NCBI GenBank assembly: GCA_017617575.1
Contig: JAFZVY010000046.1
Coordinates: forward strand, 1 to 58,589
Origin: Bacteroidaceae bacterium
GTDB lineage: Bacteria; Bacteroidota; Bacteroidia; Bacteroidales; Bacteroidaceae
Reading direction: 5' to 3'
DNA length: 58,589 nucleotides
Notes under the pieces: generated by a model
Seen by the model: only the letters and a program-made list of their open reading frames with translations
Told to the model about the DNA's origin: nothing
Databases searched by the model: none
In this document: piece by piece, positions 35,217 through 43,228 of the stretch
How positions within the stretch are numbered: the first letter of the stretch is position 1
Layout of the letters: every line of letters begins with the position of its first letter
Position numbers and translations under genes: made by a program

Positions 35217-38200
35217 ATGATTTATTTTTTCAGAACACCTTCGCAGAGTGTAATTGCAACAAGTGTTGAGCATAAGCTCTCTGCTGACGAGGTTAATGCG
35301 CTTTGCTGGCTCTATGGCGAAGCAACCTTACTCGACGTACAAAATCTTGATGGCTTCTTCGTGGGTCCACGTCGCGAAATGATTACTCCTTGGAGTACTA
35401 ACGCAGTTGAGATTACTCAGAACATGAGTCTTATGGGCGTTAAGCGTATTGAGGAGTATTTCCCAGTTGACAGCGAGGATGCGGAGCACGATCCTATGCT
35501 CCAGCGCATGTACAAGGGATTGGATCAGGACATCTTCACAGTTAACATCAAGCCTGCCCCTATAGTTCACATCGAGAACCTTGAGGAGTACAACGAGAAG
35601 GAAGGTCTTGCACTCTCTCCTGAAGAGATTGAGTACCTCCACAAGGTGGAAGGACAGCTTGGTCGCAAACTTACGGACTCAGAGGTGTTCGGTTTCGCTC
35701 AGATTAACTCAGAGCATTGCCGTCATAAGATTTTCGGCGGTACATTCATTATTGATGGTAAGGAAAAGGAGTCTTCACTTTTCCAGATGATTAAGAAGAC
35801 AACTCAGGAGAATCCAAACAAGATTCTTTCTGCATATAAGGATAACGTGGCATTCAGCCAGGGTCCTAAGGTCGAGCAGTTCGCTCCAAAAGACCATTCT
35901 ACTTCAGATTATTTCGAGATTAAGGATATTGAGTCTGTCATCTCCCTCAAGGCAGAGACTCACAACTTCCCTACTACCGTGGAGCCTTTCAATGGTGCTG
36001 CTACTGGTACTGGTGGTGAGATTCGCGACCGTATGGGTGGTGGTGTAGGTTCATGGCCTATTGCAGGTACAGCCGTTTACATGACTTCATACCCACGTAA
36101 TGGCGTTGCTCCAAGTCAGCCACACAGCTATGCTAAGTGGACAAAGAGCGACAAGGAGGGTGACATCCGCGACTGGGAGAAGATTCTTCCTATCCGTAAG
36201 TGGCTCTACCAGACTCCAGAGCAGATTCTTATCAAGGCATCTAATGGTGCTTCAGACTTCGGTAACAAGTTCGGTCAGCCACTTATCTGTGGTTCTGTCC
36301 TCACTTTTGAGCATGCAGAGAAGCAGGGTGACGTTACTGAGCAGTATGGCTATGACAAGGTTATCATGCTTGCTGGTGGTGTTGGTTACGGTACTAAGCG
36401 TGATTGCCTCAAGGGTGAGCCTCAGAAGGGTAACAAGGTTGTTGTAGTAGGTGGTGACAACTACCGCATCGGTCTTGGTGGTGGTTCTGTATCATCTGTT
36501 GATACTGGTCGCTATTCTTCAGGTATCGAGCTTAATGCCGTTCAGCGTGCTAACCCTGAGATGCAGAAGCGTGTCAACAACCTCGTTCGTGCGCTTTGTG
36601 AGGAAGACGTGAACCCAGTAGTCTCTATCCACGACCACGGTTCAGCAGGTCACGTCAACTGTCTCTCTGAGCTTGTAGAGGAGTGTGGTGGTGTTATTGA
36701 CATGACTAAGCTCCCTATCGGTGACCAGACACTTTCTTCAAAGGAGATTATCGCCAACGAGTCACAGGAGCGTATGGGTCTCCTTATTGACGAGAAGCAC
36801 ATCGACCATGTTCGCAAGATTGCAGAGCGTGAGCGTGCTCCACTCTATGTGGTTGGCGAGTGTACTGGTGATGCTCATTTCGCATTCCAGCAGGGTGATG
36901 GCGTTCGTCCATTCGACCTTGACGTGGCTCAGATGTTTGGTCACTCTCCAAAGACATACATGCGTGACGAGACTGTTGTCCGCACATACGAGAATGCTAC
37001 ATATTCATTCAACGATATAGACAAGTACCTTGAGAACGTGCTTCAGCTTGAGGCTGTAGCTTGTAAGGACTGGTTGACTAACAAGGTTGACCGCTCCGTA
37101 ACAGGTAAGATTGCACGTCAGCAATGTCAGGGTGAGATTCAGCTCCCACTCTCTGACTGTGGTGTGGTAGCCCTCGACTATCGTGGTACAAAGGGTATTG
37201 CAACAGCCATCGGACATGCTCCACAGGCAGGTCTTGCCGACCCAGCTGCTGGTTCTGTTCTCTCTGTTGCAGAGTCACTCACAAACCTTGTGTGGGCACC
37301 TCTTGCCGAGGGGCTTGACTCTGTAAGCCTTTCAGCTAACTGGATGTGGCCTTGCCGCTCACAGAAGGGTGAGGATGCACGTCTCTATGCAGGTGTTGAG
37401 GCTCTCTCAGACTTCTGTTGTGCACTCCAGATTAACGTGCCAACAGGTAAGGACTCTCTCTCAATGACTCAGAAGTATCCTGACGGAAGCAAGATTGTCA
37501 GCCCAGGTACAGTTATCGTATCTTCAGGTGGTGAGGTTAGCGATGTCAAGAAGGTGGTAAGCCCAGTACTCGTTAACGACAAGAACACTACACTCTATCA
37601 TATCGACTTCTCATTCGACACTCTCAAGCTTGGTGGCTCTGCCTTTGCACAGACACTTGGCAAGGTGGGTAGCGACGTACCAACAGTACAGAATCCTGAG
37701 TACTTCCGCGATGCATTCCTCGCAGTTCAGGAACTCGTGAACAACGAGCTTATCCTTGCAGGTCACGACATCAGCGCAGGTGGTCTCATCACTACACTCC
37801 TTGAGATGACATTTGCAAACCAGAAGGGTGGTATTGACGTAAACCTCGCAGGTATTGCCGAGAAGGATATCGTGAAGGTACTCTTTGCTGAGAACCCAGG
37901 TGTCGTTATTCAAGTGGCTAATGACAAGAAGGAAGAGGTTGAGGCTATCCTTAACAAGGAAGGCATCGCATTCTCTGAGATTGGTACTCCATCAGCAGAG
38001 CGCAACATAACAGTCAAGAAGGATGGCAGAACACGCACATTCGATATTGACGCACTTCGTGAGGTATGGTACTCTACTTCATACCGCCTTGACACAAAGC
38101 AGAGCTTCAACGGTATGGCTGCAGAGCGTCTCAAGAACTACAAGAACCAGCCAATCGAGCATAAGTTCAACGCAGACTTCACAGGTAAGCTCAGCCAGTA

Positions 38201-39002
38201 CGGCATCTCTGCCGACCGTCGTGAGCGTACAGGTATCAAGGCTGCCATCATCCGTGAGAAGGGTACAAATGGCGAGCGTGAGATGGCTTACTCACTCTAC
38301 CTTGCAGGCTTCGACGTGAAGGATGTCATGATGACTGACCTCGTAAGCGGACGCGAGACACTTGAGGATGTCAATATGATTGTCTTCTGTGGTGGATTCT
38401 CTAACTCCGACGTTCTTGGTTCTGCCAAGGGATGGGCAGGTGCATTCCTCTTCAACCCTAAGGCAAAGGCTGCACTTGACGCATTCTATGCTCGTGAGGA
38501 CACTCTCTCACTCGGTATCTGTAACGGATGTCAGTTGATGATTGAGCTTGGTCTTATCAACAACAACCACGCCGTAACAGACGCAAAGGACTATGCTCAG
38601 ATGCTTCACAACGTATCTCATAAGTTCGAGTCAGAGTTTATCTCACTCTCTATTCCAGAGAACAAGAGCGTAATGTTCGGAAGCCTCTCAGGCAACAAGC
38701 TCGGTATCTGGGTTGCCCACGGAGAAGGAAACTTCTGTCTTCCAAAGGCAGAGAGCGAGTACAACATCATCGCTAAGTACAACTACTCAGGTTATCCAGC
38801 CAACCCTAACGGCTCAGATTATGATGTTGCAGGTCTCTGTTCTGCAGATGGTCGTCACCTCGCTATGATGCCACACCTTGAGCGTGCAATATTCCCATGG
38901 CAGCAGGCACACTATCCAGCTGACCGTCGCAAGGACGATGTTACTCCATGGATTGAGGCATTCGTTAATGCTCGCAAGTGGGTGGAAGCGAAGAAAAAAT
39001 AA
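35217..39002 (+). CDS. purL: Phosphoribosylformylglycinamidine synthase (large form)
   Basis: A 1261-residue single-chain enzyme of purine synthesis, converting FGAR, ATP and glutamine to FGAM. It has an N-terminal PurS-like part, two synthetase halves (with SLKAETHNFPTTVEPFNGAATGTGGEIRD and the glycine-rich GVGYGTKRDC) and a C-terminal glutaminase from about residue 1020. Catalytic Cys1102 lies in LGICNGCQ, and His/Glu are in MMPHLERAIFPW. Length is normal for the fused form. The coding sequence strongly uses a narrow codon set (many GGT, ACT, CTC), suggesting high expression. It is followed directly by a 7-bp array and a terminator. Confidence 0.97.
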   Translation: MIYFFRTPSQSVIATSVEHKLSADEVNALCWLYGEATLLDVQNLDGFFVGPRREMITPWSTNAVEITQNMSLMGVKRIEEYFPVDSEDAEHDPMLQRMYKGLDQDIFTVNIKPAPIVHIENLEEYNEKEGLALSPEEIEYLHKVEGQLGRKLTDSEVFGFAQINSEHCRHKIFGGTFIIDGKEKESSLFQMIKKTTQENPNKILSAYKDNVAFSQGPKVEQFAPKDHSTSDYFEIKDIESVISLKAETHNFPTTVEPFNGAATGTGGEIRDRMGGGVGSWPIAGTAVYMTSYPRNGVAPSQPHSYAKWTKSDKEGDIRDWEKILPIRKWLYQTPEQILIKASNGASDFGNKFGQPLICGSVLTFEHAEKQGDVTEQYGYDKVIMLAGGVGYGTKRDCLKGEPQKGNKVVVVGGDNYRIGLGGGSVSSVDTGRYSSGIELNAVQRANPEMQKRVNNLVRALCEEDVNPVVSIHDHGSAGHVNCLSELVEECGGVIDMTKLPIGDQTLSSKEIIANESQERMGLLIDEKHIDHVRKIAERERAPLYVVGECTGDAHFAFQQGDGVRPFDLDVAQMFGHSPKTYMRDETVVRTYENATYSFNDIDKYLENVLQLEAVACKDWLTNKVDRSVTGKIARQQCQGEIQLPLSDCGVVALDYRGTKGIATAIGHAPQAGLADPAAGSVLSVAESLTNLVWAPLAEGLDSVSLSANWMWPCRSQKGEDARLYAGVEALSDFCCALQINVPTGKDSLSMTQKYPDGSKIVSPGTVIVSSGGEVSDVKKVVSPVLVNDKNTTLYHIDFSFDTLKLGGSAFAQTLGKVGSDVPTVQNPEYFRDAFLAVQELVNNELILAGHDISAGGLITTLLEMTFANQKGGIDVNLAGIAEKDIVKVLFAENPGVVIQVANDKKEEVEAILNKEGIAFSEIGTPSAERNITVKKDGRTRTFDIDALREVWYSTSYRLDTKQSFNGMAAERLKNYKNQPIEHKFNADFTGKLSQYGISADRRERTGIKAAIIREKGTNGEREMAYSLYLAGFDVKDVMMTDLVSGRETLEDVNMIVFCGGFSNSDVLGSAKGWAGAFLFNPKAKAALDAFYAREDTLSLGICNGCQLMIELGLINNNHAVTDAKDYAQMLHNVSHKFESEFISLSIPENKSVMFGSLSGNKLGIWVAHGEGNFCLPKAESEYNIIAKYNYSGYPANPNGSDYDVAGLCSADGRHLAMMPHLERAIFPWQQAHYPADRRKDDVTPWIEAFVNARKWVEAKKK

Positions 39003-39003
39003 T

Positions 39004-39031
39004 AATTCAGAATTCAGGATTCAAAATTAAA
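39004..39031. repeat. 7-bp tandem array directly after the purL stop
   Basis: Units AATTCAG, AATTCAG, GATTCAA, AATTAAA begin one base after the stop codon. Confidence 0.65.
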
Positions 39032-39095
39032 GCCATTCGGTTCATGTTTAATCATACAGAACAGTTCGGTTCGTAGTTTTGAATTAGTACATAAG

Positions 39096-39130
39096 AAAGT
39101 GAGGCAATCGCAAGGTTGCCTCACTTTTTT
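39096..39130 (+). terminator. Terminator of purL
   Basis: 12-bp arms AAAGTGAGGCAA and TTGCCTCACTTT with an 8-nt loop, followed by six T. Confidence 0.9.
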
Positions 39131-39145
39131 GCTTCTATAGCCCTG

Positions 39146-39250
39146 TGTCGTTTAACGGCTGTTATACCCCACCAGCCACTGTTAAACCATTGTCAAATGG
39201 TTTTTAGCAGTGTTTTAGTGGTGTTTGAGCTCAAACACAGCTCAAGCGGA
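39146..39250. repeat. 11-bp-period palindromic region between purL and the FKBP gene
   Basis: It reads as 11-mers (CAGCCACTGTT, AAACCATTGTC, AAATGGTTTTT, AGCAGTGTTTT, AGTGGTGTTTG, AGCTCAAACAC, AGCTCAAGCGG) and folds around AAACCATT/AATGGTTT with further pairing of CACTG/CAGTG outside. Confidence 0.7.
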
Positions 39251-39259
39251 AGAAAACAA

Positions 39260-39299
39260 CAAATCCGCATATCCAGCCATTGCTGAATATGCGGATTTG
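39260..39299 (-). terminator. Terminator of the FKBP isomerase gene
   Basis: Perfect 13-bp arms (39260-39272 and 39287-39299) around a 14-nt loop, 30 bp past the stop at 39329. Confidence 0.7.
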
Positions 39300-39328
39300 C
39301 GATTATGTTATGTTGAATGTCTGTTGAC

Positions 39329-39949
39329 TTAGTACCAAGTATAGTCTTCTTCTATTCCGTACTTGTATATCTTTGCAAGCTTGACGTTGAAGATAAGTGT
39401 GGAATAGCTATGAACTGGGGTACTTGCGTCTCCATATCCAAGTTCGTTAGGAATGTACACCGTCCAGTCGTCACCTTCAACCATGTTCATCAATGCTGTA
39501 GTGAATCCTACAACGAGATTGTTGACGGAGAATTGGTTTGGTACGTCTGTCTTCTCATTGAGCGTGTAGCCGTTGTATGACCTATCGAAGATATAGCCAT
39601 TCTTGTACATGTCAGATGGAATGAGATGACCAACGTAATGTATTCTTACTACATCGTTGAATTGTGGACTGTATGAACCCTTTCCATTAACATTCTTATG
39701 GACATAGACATAGTGGTTGTTATTACCCTTAGTGCTTTCTACAAGCTCGTCACGGTTGTATGCACAATATCTAACCCAGTTGCCGTCTGCATTCTCGGCG
39801 CACACCTTGGCGATGGAATCCACGTATATCTGGTTGCGTTGCTCCCAGTTGTCGTAGTCGCTTATTGCTTCTGTCTCCTGACAGGACATGAATGTGAATG
39901 CTGAAGTGCAGAGTGCTAATAGTATAAGTATGTTGAATGGATGTTTCAT
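39329..39949 (-). CDS. FKBP-type peptidyl-prolyl isomerase lipoprotein
   Basis: A 206-residue lipoprotein (lipobox FMSC, Cys23) with an FKBP domain in the C-terminal half. Visible pieces are VVRIHYVGHLI, GYIFDRSYNGYTLNEKTDVPNQFSVNNLVVGFTTALMNM, DDWTVYIPNELGYGD and YSTLIFNVKLAKI. It should catalyse prolyl isomerisation of envelope proteins. Some FKBP aromatic pocket residues appear kept (Y, F, D, Y). It lies downstream of glyS on the same strand with a 121-bp gap containing an 8-bp array. Confidence 0.88.
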   Translation of the reverse strand: MKHPFNILILLALCTSAFTFMSCQETEAISDYDNWEQRNQIYVDSIAKVCAENADGNWVRYCAYNRDELVESTKGNNNHYVYVHKNVNGKGSYSPQFNDVVRIHYVGHLIPSDMYKNGYIFDRSYNGYTLNEKTDVPNQFSVNNLVVGFTTALMNMVEGDDWTVYIPNELGYGDASTPVHSYSTLIFNVKLAKIYKYGIEEDYTWY

Positions 39950-40024
39950 TGTTAGATGTTTTTATCTTAGAAGTTATGTGGTTTGTGAATTTAGAAAGTT
40001 AAGACAAATATGTTATTGTGCATA

Positions 40025-40056
40025 AACTTACAAACTCACAAACTTAAGAACTCACA
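40025..40056. repeat. 8-bp tandem array upstream of the FKBP gene
   Basis: Units AACTTACA, AACTCACA, AACTTAAG, AACTCACA, between glyS and the FKBP isomerase gene. Confidence 0.7.
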
Positions 40057-40070
40057 ACTACTTAAGGGAC

Positions 40071-41621
40071 TTACTTGAGTCCCTTAAGAAGGCTTGTGAT
40101 TGATACCTGATCCTCGATGATGCCACGGAGTTCAGAGATAGCTACACGCTTCTGCTCCATTGTGTCACGGTAACGGAGTGTTACTGTGTTGTCCTCGAGA
40201 GTCTGGTTATCTACTGTTACACAGAATGGAGTACCGATTGCGTCCTGACGACGGTAACGCTTACCAATCTGGTCTTTCTCCTCGTACTTGCAGTTGAAGT
40301 GGAACTTGAGGTCGTCGATAATCTCGCGTGCCTTCTCTGGAAGTCCGTCCTTCTTTGTGAGTGGGAATACAGCAAGCTTAACTGGTGCAAGTGCTGCTGG
40401 GAGGTGGAGGACAGTACGAGTGTCACCGCCTTCGAGCTTCTCCTCGTCATAGCTGTGGCAGATGACAGAGAGGAACATACGGTCAACACCGATTGATGTC
40501 TCGATAACGTATGGAGTGTAGCTTGTATTGTCTTCTGGGTCGAAGTACTCAATCTTCTTGCCTGAGAACTTAGCGTGCTGTGAAAGGTCGAAGTTAGTAC
40601 GAGAGTGGATACCCTCAACCTCCTTGAATCCGAATGGCATCTTGAACTCAACGTCTGTTGCTGCATTAGCATAGTGAGCAAGCTTGTCGTGGTCGTGGAA
40701 ACGGTAGTTCTCGCTTCCGAATCCGAGTGCCTGATGCCAAGCCATACGACGCTCCTTCCAAGTCTTGAACCACTCAAGCTCTGTACCTGGCTTTACGAAG
40801 AACTGCATCTCCATCTGCTCAAACTCACGCATACGGAAGATGAACTGACGTGCTACGATTTCGTTACGGAATGCCTTACCAATCTGAGCAATACCGAATG
40901 GAATCTTCATACGGCCAGTCTTCTGTACGTTGAGGTAGTTTACGAAGATACCCTGTGCTGTCTCTGGACGGAGGTAGATTGTGCTTGCACCTTCGGCAGC
41001 TGCACCCATCTCAGTCTTGAACATGAGGTTGAACTGACGAACGTCTGTCCAGTTGCGAGTACCAGAAATAGGACAAGCGATTTCCTCGTCGATGATAATC
41101 TGCTTCATACCTTCGAGGTCGATACCGCCTGGTGCGTTCATAACCTCCTGGTAACGCTTCTCAAGGGCGTCACGCTTAGCCTGGTTCTCAAGTACGTGCT
41201 CTGATGTTGCGCGATACTGAGCCTCGTCAAACTTGTCGCCGAAACGCTTCTTTGCCTTTGCTACTTCCTTCTCAATCTTCTCCTCGTACTTTGCAATCTG
41301 CTCCTCGATGAGAACGTCTGCACGATAACGCTTCTTTGAGTCGCGGTTATCGATGAGAGGGTCGTTGAATGCATCAACGTGACCTGATGCCTTCCATATT
41401 GTTGGGTGCATGAAGATGGCAGAGTCGATACCGACGATGTTCTCATGAAGGAGAACCATGTACTGCCACCAGTACTGCTTGATGTTGTTCTTAAGTTCTA
41501 CACCGTTCTGACCGTAGTCATAAACAGCTCCGAGACCGTCATAAATCTCAGATGATGGGAATACGAAACCGTACTCTTTGCAGTGGCTAACCACTTTCTT
41601 GAAGATGTCTTCTTGTGCCAT
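40071..41621 (-). CDS. glyS: Glycyl-tRNA synthetase (eukaryote-like dimeric type)
   Basis: A 516-residue class II synthetase that charges tRNA-Gly. The three class II motifs are seen: motif 1 around FMHPTIWKASGHVDAF, motif 2 with FRNEI in IGKAFRNEIVARQFIFRMREF, and motif 3 with GVDR in ETSIGVDRMF. An anticodon-binding domain lies at about 400-516. It is the single-chain alpha2 type found in Bacteroidetes, not the alpha2beta2 type. The transcript probably starts near 41812, giving a leader of about 190 nt built from two 8-bp repeat arrays. Confidence 0.96.
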   Translation of the reverse strand: MAQEDIFKKVVSHCKEYGFVFPSSEIYDGLGAVYDYGQNGVELKNNIKQYWWQYMVLLHENIVGIDSAIFMHPTIWKASGHVDAFNDPLIDNRDSKKRYRADVLIEEQIAKYEEKIEKEVAKAKKRFGDKFDEAQYRATSEHVLENQAKRDALEKRYQEVMNAPGGIDLEGMKQIIIDEEIACPISGTRNWTDVRQFNLMFKTEMGAAAEGASTIYLRPETAQGIFVNYLNVQKTGRMKIPFGIAQIGKAFRNEIVARQFIFRMREFEQMEMQFFVKPGTELEWFKTWKERRMAWHQALGFGSENYRFHDHDKLAHYANAATDVEFKMPFGFKEVEGIHSRTNFDLSQHAKFSGKKIEYFDPEDNTSYTPYVIETSIGVDRMFLSVICHSYDEEKLEGGDTRTVLHLPAALAPVKLAVFPLTKKDGLPEKAREIIDDLKFHFNCKYEEKDQIGKRYRRQDAIGTPFCVTVDNQTLEDNTVTLRYRDTMEQKRVAISELRGIIEDQVSITSLLKGLK

Positions 41622-41658
41622 TATATTATTGTTTATTGTTTAATCTTATTGAAGTTAG

Positions 41659-41714
41659 GTTCAAGAGTTCAATGATTTAAGTGTTCAAAAGTCCAAGAGT
41701 TTAAGGCTTCAAAT
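41659..41714. repeat. 8-bp tandem array 1 in the glyS leader
   Basis: Seven units of GTTCAAGA type: GTTCAAGA, GTTCAATG, ATTTAAGT, GTTCAAAA, GTCCAAGA, GTTTAAGG, CTTCAAAT. Confidence 0.7.
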
Positions 41715-41729
41715 GCTAAATACAGCAGG

Positions 41730-41793
41730 AACTTAAAAACTCACGAACTTAAAAATTCACAAACTTAAATACTAATAAACTCAAAAACTAATT
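41730..41793. repeat. 8-bp tandem array 2 in the glyS leader
   Basis: Eight units of AACTTAAA type: AACTTAAA, AACTCACG, AACTTAAA, AATTCACA, AACTTAAA, TACTAATA, AACTCAAA, AACTAATT. Confidence 0.8.
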
Positions 41794-41818
41794 GAATTCT
41801 ATTCCTCTCATTTTCGTG

Positions 41819-41826
41819 CAAAGTTA
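41819..41826 (-). promoter_or_regulatory. -7 box of glyS
   Basis: TAACTTTG on the minus strand. It is divergent from, and 22 bp away from, the plus-strand box of argE at 41849. Confidence 0.5.
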
Positions 41827-41848
41827 CGAGTTTCTAACCAAAAAGTTG

Positions 41849-41856
41849 TAACTTTG
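41849..41856 (+). promoter_or_regulatory. -7 box of argE
   Basis: TAACTTTG on the plus strand, giving a leader of about 70-75 nt before the start at 41933 or 41939. Confidence 0.5.
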
Positions 41857-41932
41857 GTGCTTAAAAATATTTAATTCAAACTAAAAGTGACAAATAGACG
41901 ACACTTTATAGCCGTCGCATCAAATAACAAAC

Positions 41933-43039
41933 ATGACAATGAACACTAACAACATGACGAATTCAGCCGTTGAGTTGCTGAAAAGACTTATATCTACTCC
42001 AAGCATTAGTCGTGACGAGGCTAAGGCTGCCGACATACTCTTTGCTGAATTGAACGCAAGCAATGAGGCTCTTGGCGACGCTTTCAAGGTTCATCGCCAA
42101 GGTAACAACGTGTGGTGCATACCTAATGACTATAACGCATCAAAGCCTACCATACTGCTGAATGCACATATCGACACTGTCAAGCCTGTGGCTGGATGGC
42201 AGCACGACCCATTCACTCCGACCGTGGAGGATGACAACCTGTATGGTCTCGGTTCAAACGACTGCGGTGGCGGACTTGTGTCACTCATGCAGGTGTTTCT
42301 CTGTTATTGCACAAAAGATTCCTCACTCTCCGCTCTTCATTCATCATTGAACATCATCTATCTTGCTTCGTGTGAGGAGGAGGTGTCAGGCAAGAACGGT
42401 ATTGAGAGCGTCCTTCCACTCCTTCCTACTATTGACTTTGCCATCGTGGGAGAGCCAACAGGTATGCAACCAGCCATAGCGGAGAAGGGACTCATGGTCA
42501 TTGATGCCGTAGCTCACGGCAAGGCTGGTCATGCGGCACGTAATGAGGGTGACAATGCCATATACCATGCCATTGACGACATTAAGTGGCTGTCCGAATG
42601 GGTGTTCCCAAAGCAGACTGACCTCCTCGGTCCTGTCAAGAACACGGTGACGATTGTGAATGCAGGTACGCAGCACAATGTCATTCCTGACCAGTGTACA
42701 TTCACCATTGACGTGAGAAGTAACGAGTGCTACACCAACGAGGATATATTTGCATTCTTCCAGCAGCATCTGAAGTCAGAGCTTAAGGCGCGTAGCTTCC
42801 GACTCAGTTCGTCACGCATAGACATAGACCATCCTTTCGTCAAGCTATGCGTTGATGCAGGTCTTGTTCCTTTCGGTTCGCCAACGTTGAGTGACCAGGC
42901 ACTCATGCGTTTCCCAAGTCTCAAACTTGGTCCGGGACAAAGCTCACGTTCCCACACGGCAGACGAATACATCAAGATTAGTGAGATTAGCGATGCTATC
43001 AGTCTTTATATCCACTTACTCGAAGGACTCAAACTATAA
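41933..43039 (+). CDS. argE: M20 deacetylase, probable N-acyl-citrulline/ornithine deacetylase
   Basis: A 368-residue zinc peptidase-family enzyme of arginine synthesis. Metal ligands and catalytic residues are visible: His79/Asp81 in LLNAHIDTV, Asp110 in GLGSNDCGGG, Glu148-150 in CEEEVSG, a Glu in VGEPTG and His in SRSHTADEY. Bacteroidetes acylate citrulline rather than ornithine, so the substrate is probably an N-acyl-citrulline (established for relatives, inferred here). Residues about 125-140 (CTKDSSLSALHSSLN) are a loop whose DNA (42318-42352) is a 7-bp array; see findings. Met1 or Met3 may be the start. It is divergent from glyS. Confidence 0.88.
   Translation: MTMNTNNMTNSAVELLKRLISTPSISRDEAKAADILFAELNASNEALGDAFKVHRQGNNVWCIPNDYNASKPTILLNAHIDTVKPVAGWQHDPFTPTVEDDNLYGLGSNDCGGGLVSLMQVFLCYCTKDSSLSALHSSLNIIYLASCEEEVSGKNGIESVLPLLPTIDFAIVGEPTGMQPAIAEKGLMVIDAVAHGKAGHAARNEGDNAIYHAIDDIKWLSEWVFPKQTDLLGPVKNTVTIVNAGTQHNVIPDQCTFTIDVRSNECYTNEDIFAFFQQHLKSELKARSFRLSSSRIDIDHPFVKLCVDAGLVPFGSPTLSDQALMRFPSLKLGPGQSSRSHTADEYIKISEISDAISLYIHLLEGLKL
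42318..42352. repeat. 7-bp array inside the argE coding region
   Basis: ATTCCTC, ACTCTCC, GCTCTTC, ATTCATC, ATTGAAC in frame within a loop of the deacetylase; the same unit family as the intergenic 7-bp arrays. Confidence 0.55.
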
Positions 43040-43068
43040 TATAACACAGACTAATGGTACTTTGTCGT

Positions 43069-43156
43069 AGTACGTCGCTTACGTACTCACAGTACTACCG
43101 TCACGTACTCTCAGTACGTTCGGCACGTACTGGCAGTACGTTCCCCAACGTACTGG
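43069..43156. repeat. AGTACGT array: four 22-bp (eight 11-bp) units
   Basis: Four exact-length 22-bp units (43069-43090, 43091-43112, 43113-43134, 43135-43156), each starting AGTAC and carrying (A)CGTACT at the other side, so each unit is itself an inverted repeat. It lies between the argE stop and the bidirectional terminator. Confidence 0.9.
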
Positions 43157-43162
43157 AAAGAG

Positions 43163-43197
43163 AAAAGGTGTGGAGCATTTCTGCTACCACACCTTTT
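43163..43197. terminator. Bidirectional terminator
   Basis: Perfect 11-bp arms AAAAGGTGTGG and CCACACCTTTT, with A- and T-runs at both ends, between the convergent argE and large secreted-protein genes. Confidence 0.85.
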
Positions 43198-43228
43198 CAA
43201 TTATTTAAGGTTTTGTAAAGAATTTACA

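Noticed and set aside
40605-41204. A 199-codon open frame on the plus strand
   Set aside because: Antisense to glyS, with no promoter or recognisable domain.
41622-41820. T-box riboswitch in front of glyS
   Set aside because: No T-box sequence or specifier stem is visible, and T-boxes are not expected in Bacteroidetes; the leader is tandem repeats.
43069-43156. CRISPR array
   Set aside because: The regular 22-bp spacing suggested it, but the repeats are only about 7 bp, the spacers only a few bases, and no cas genes are present.
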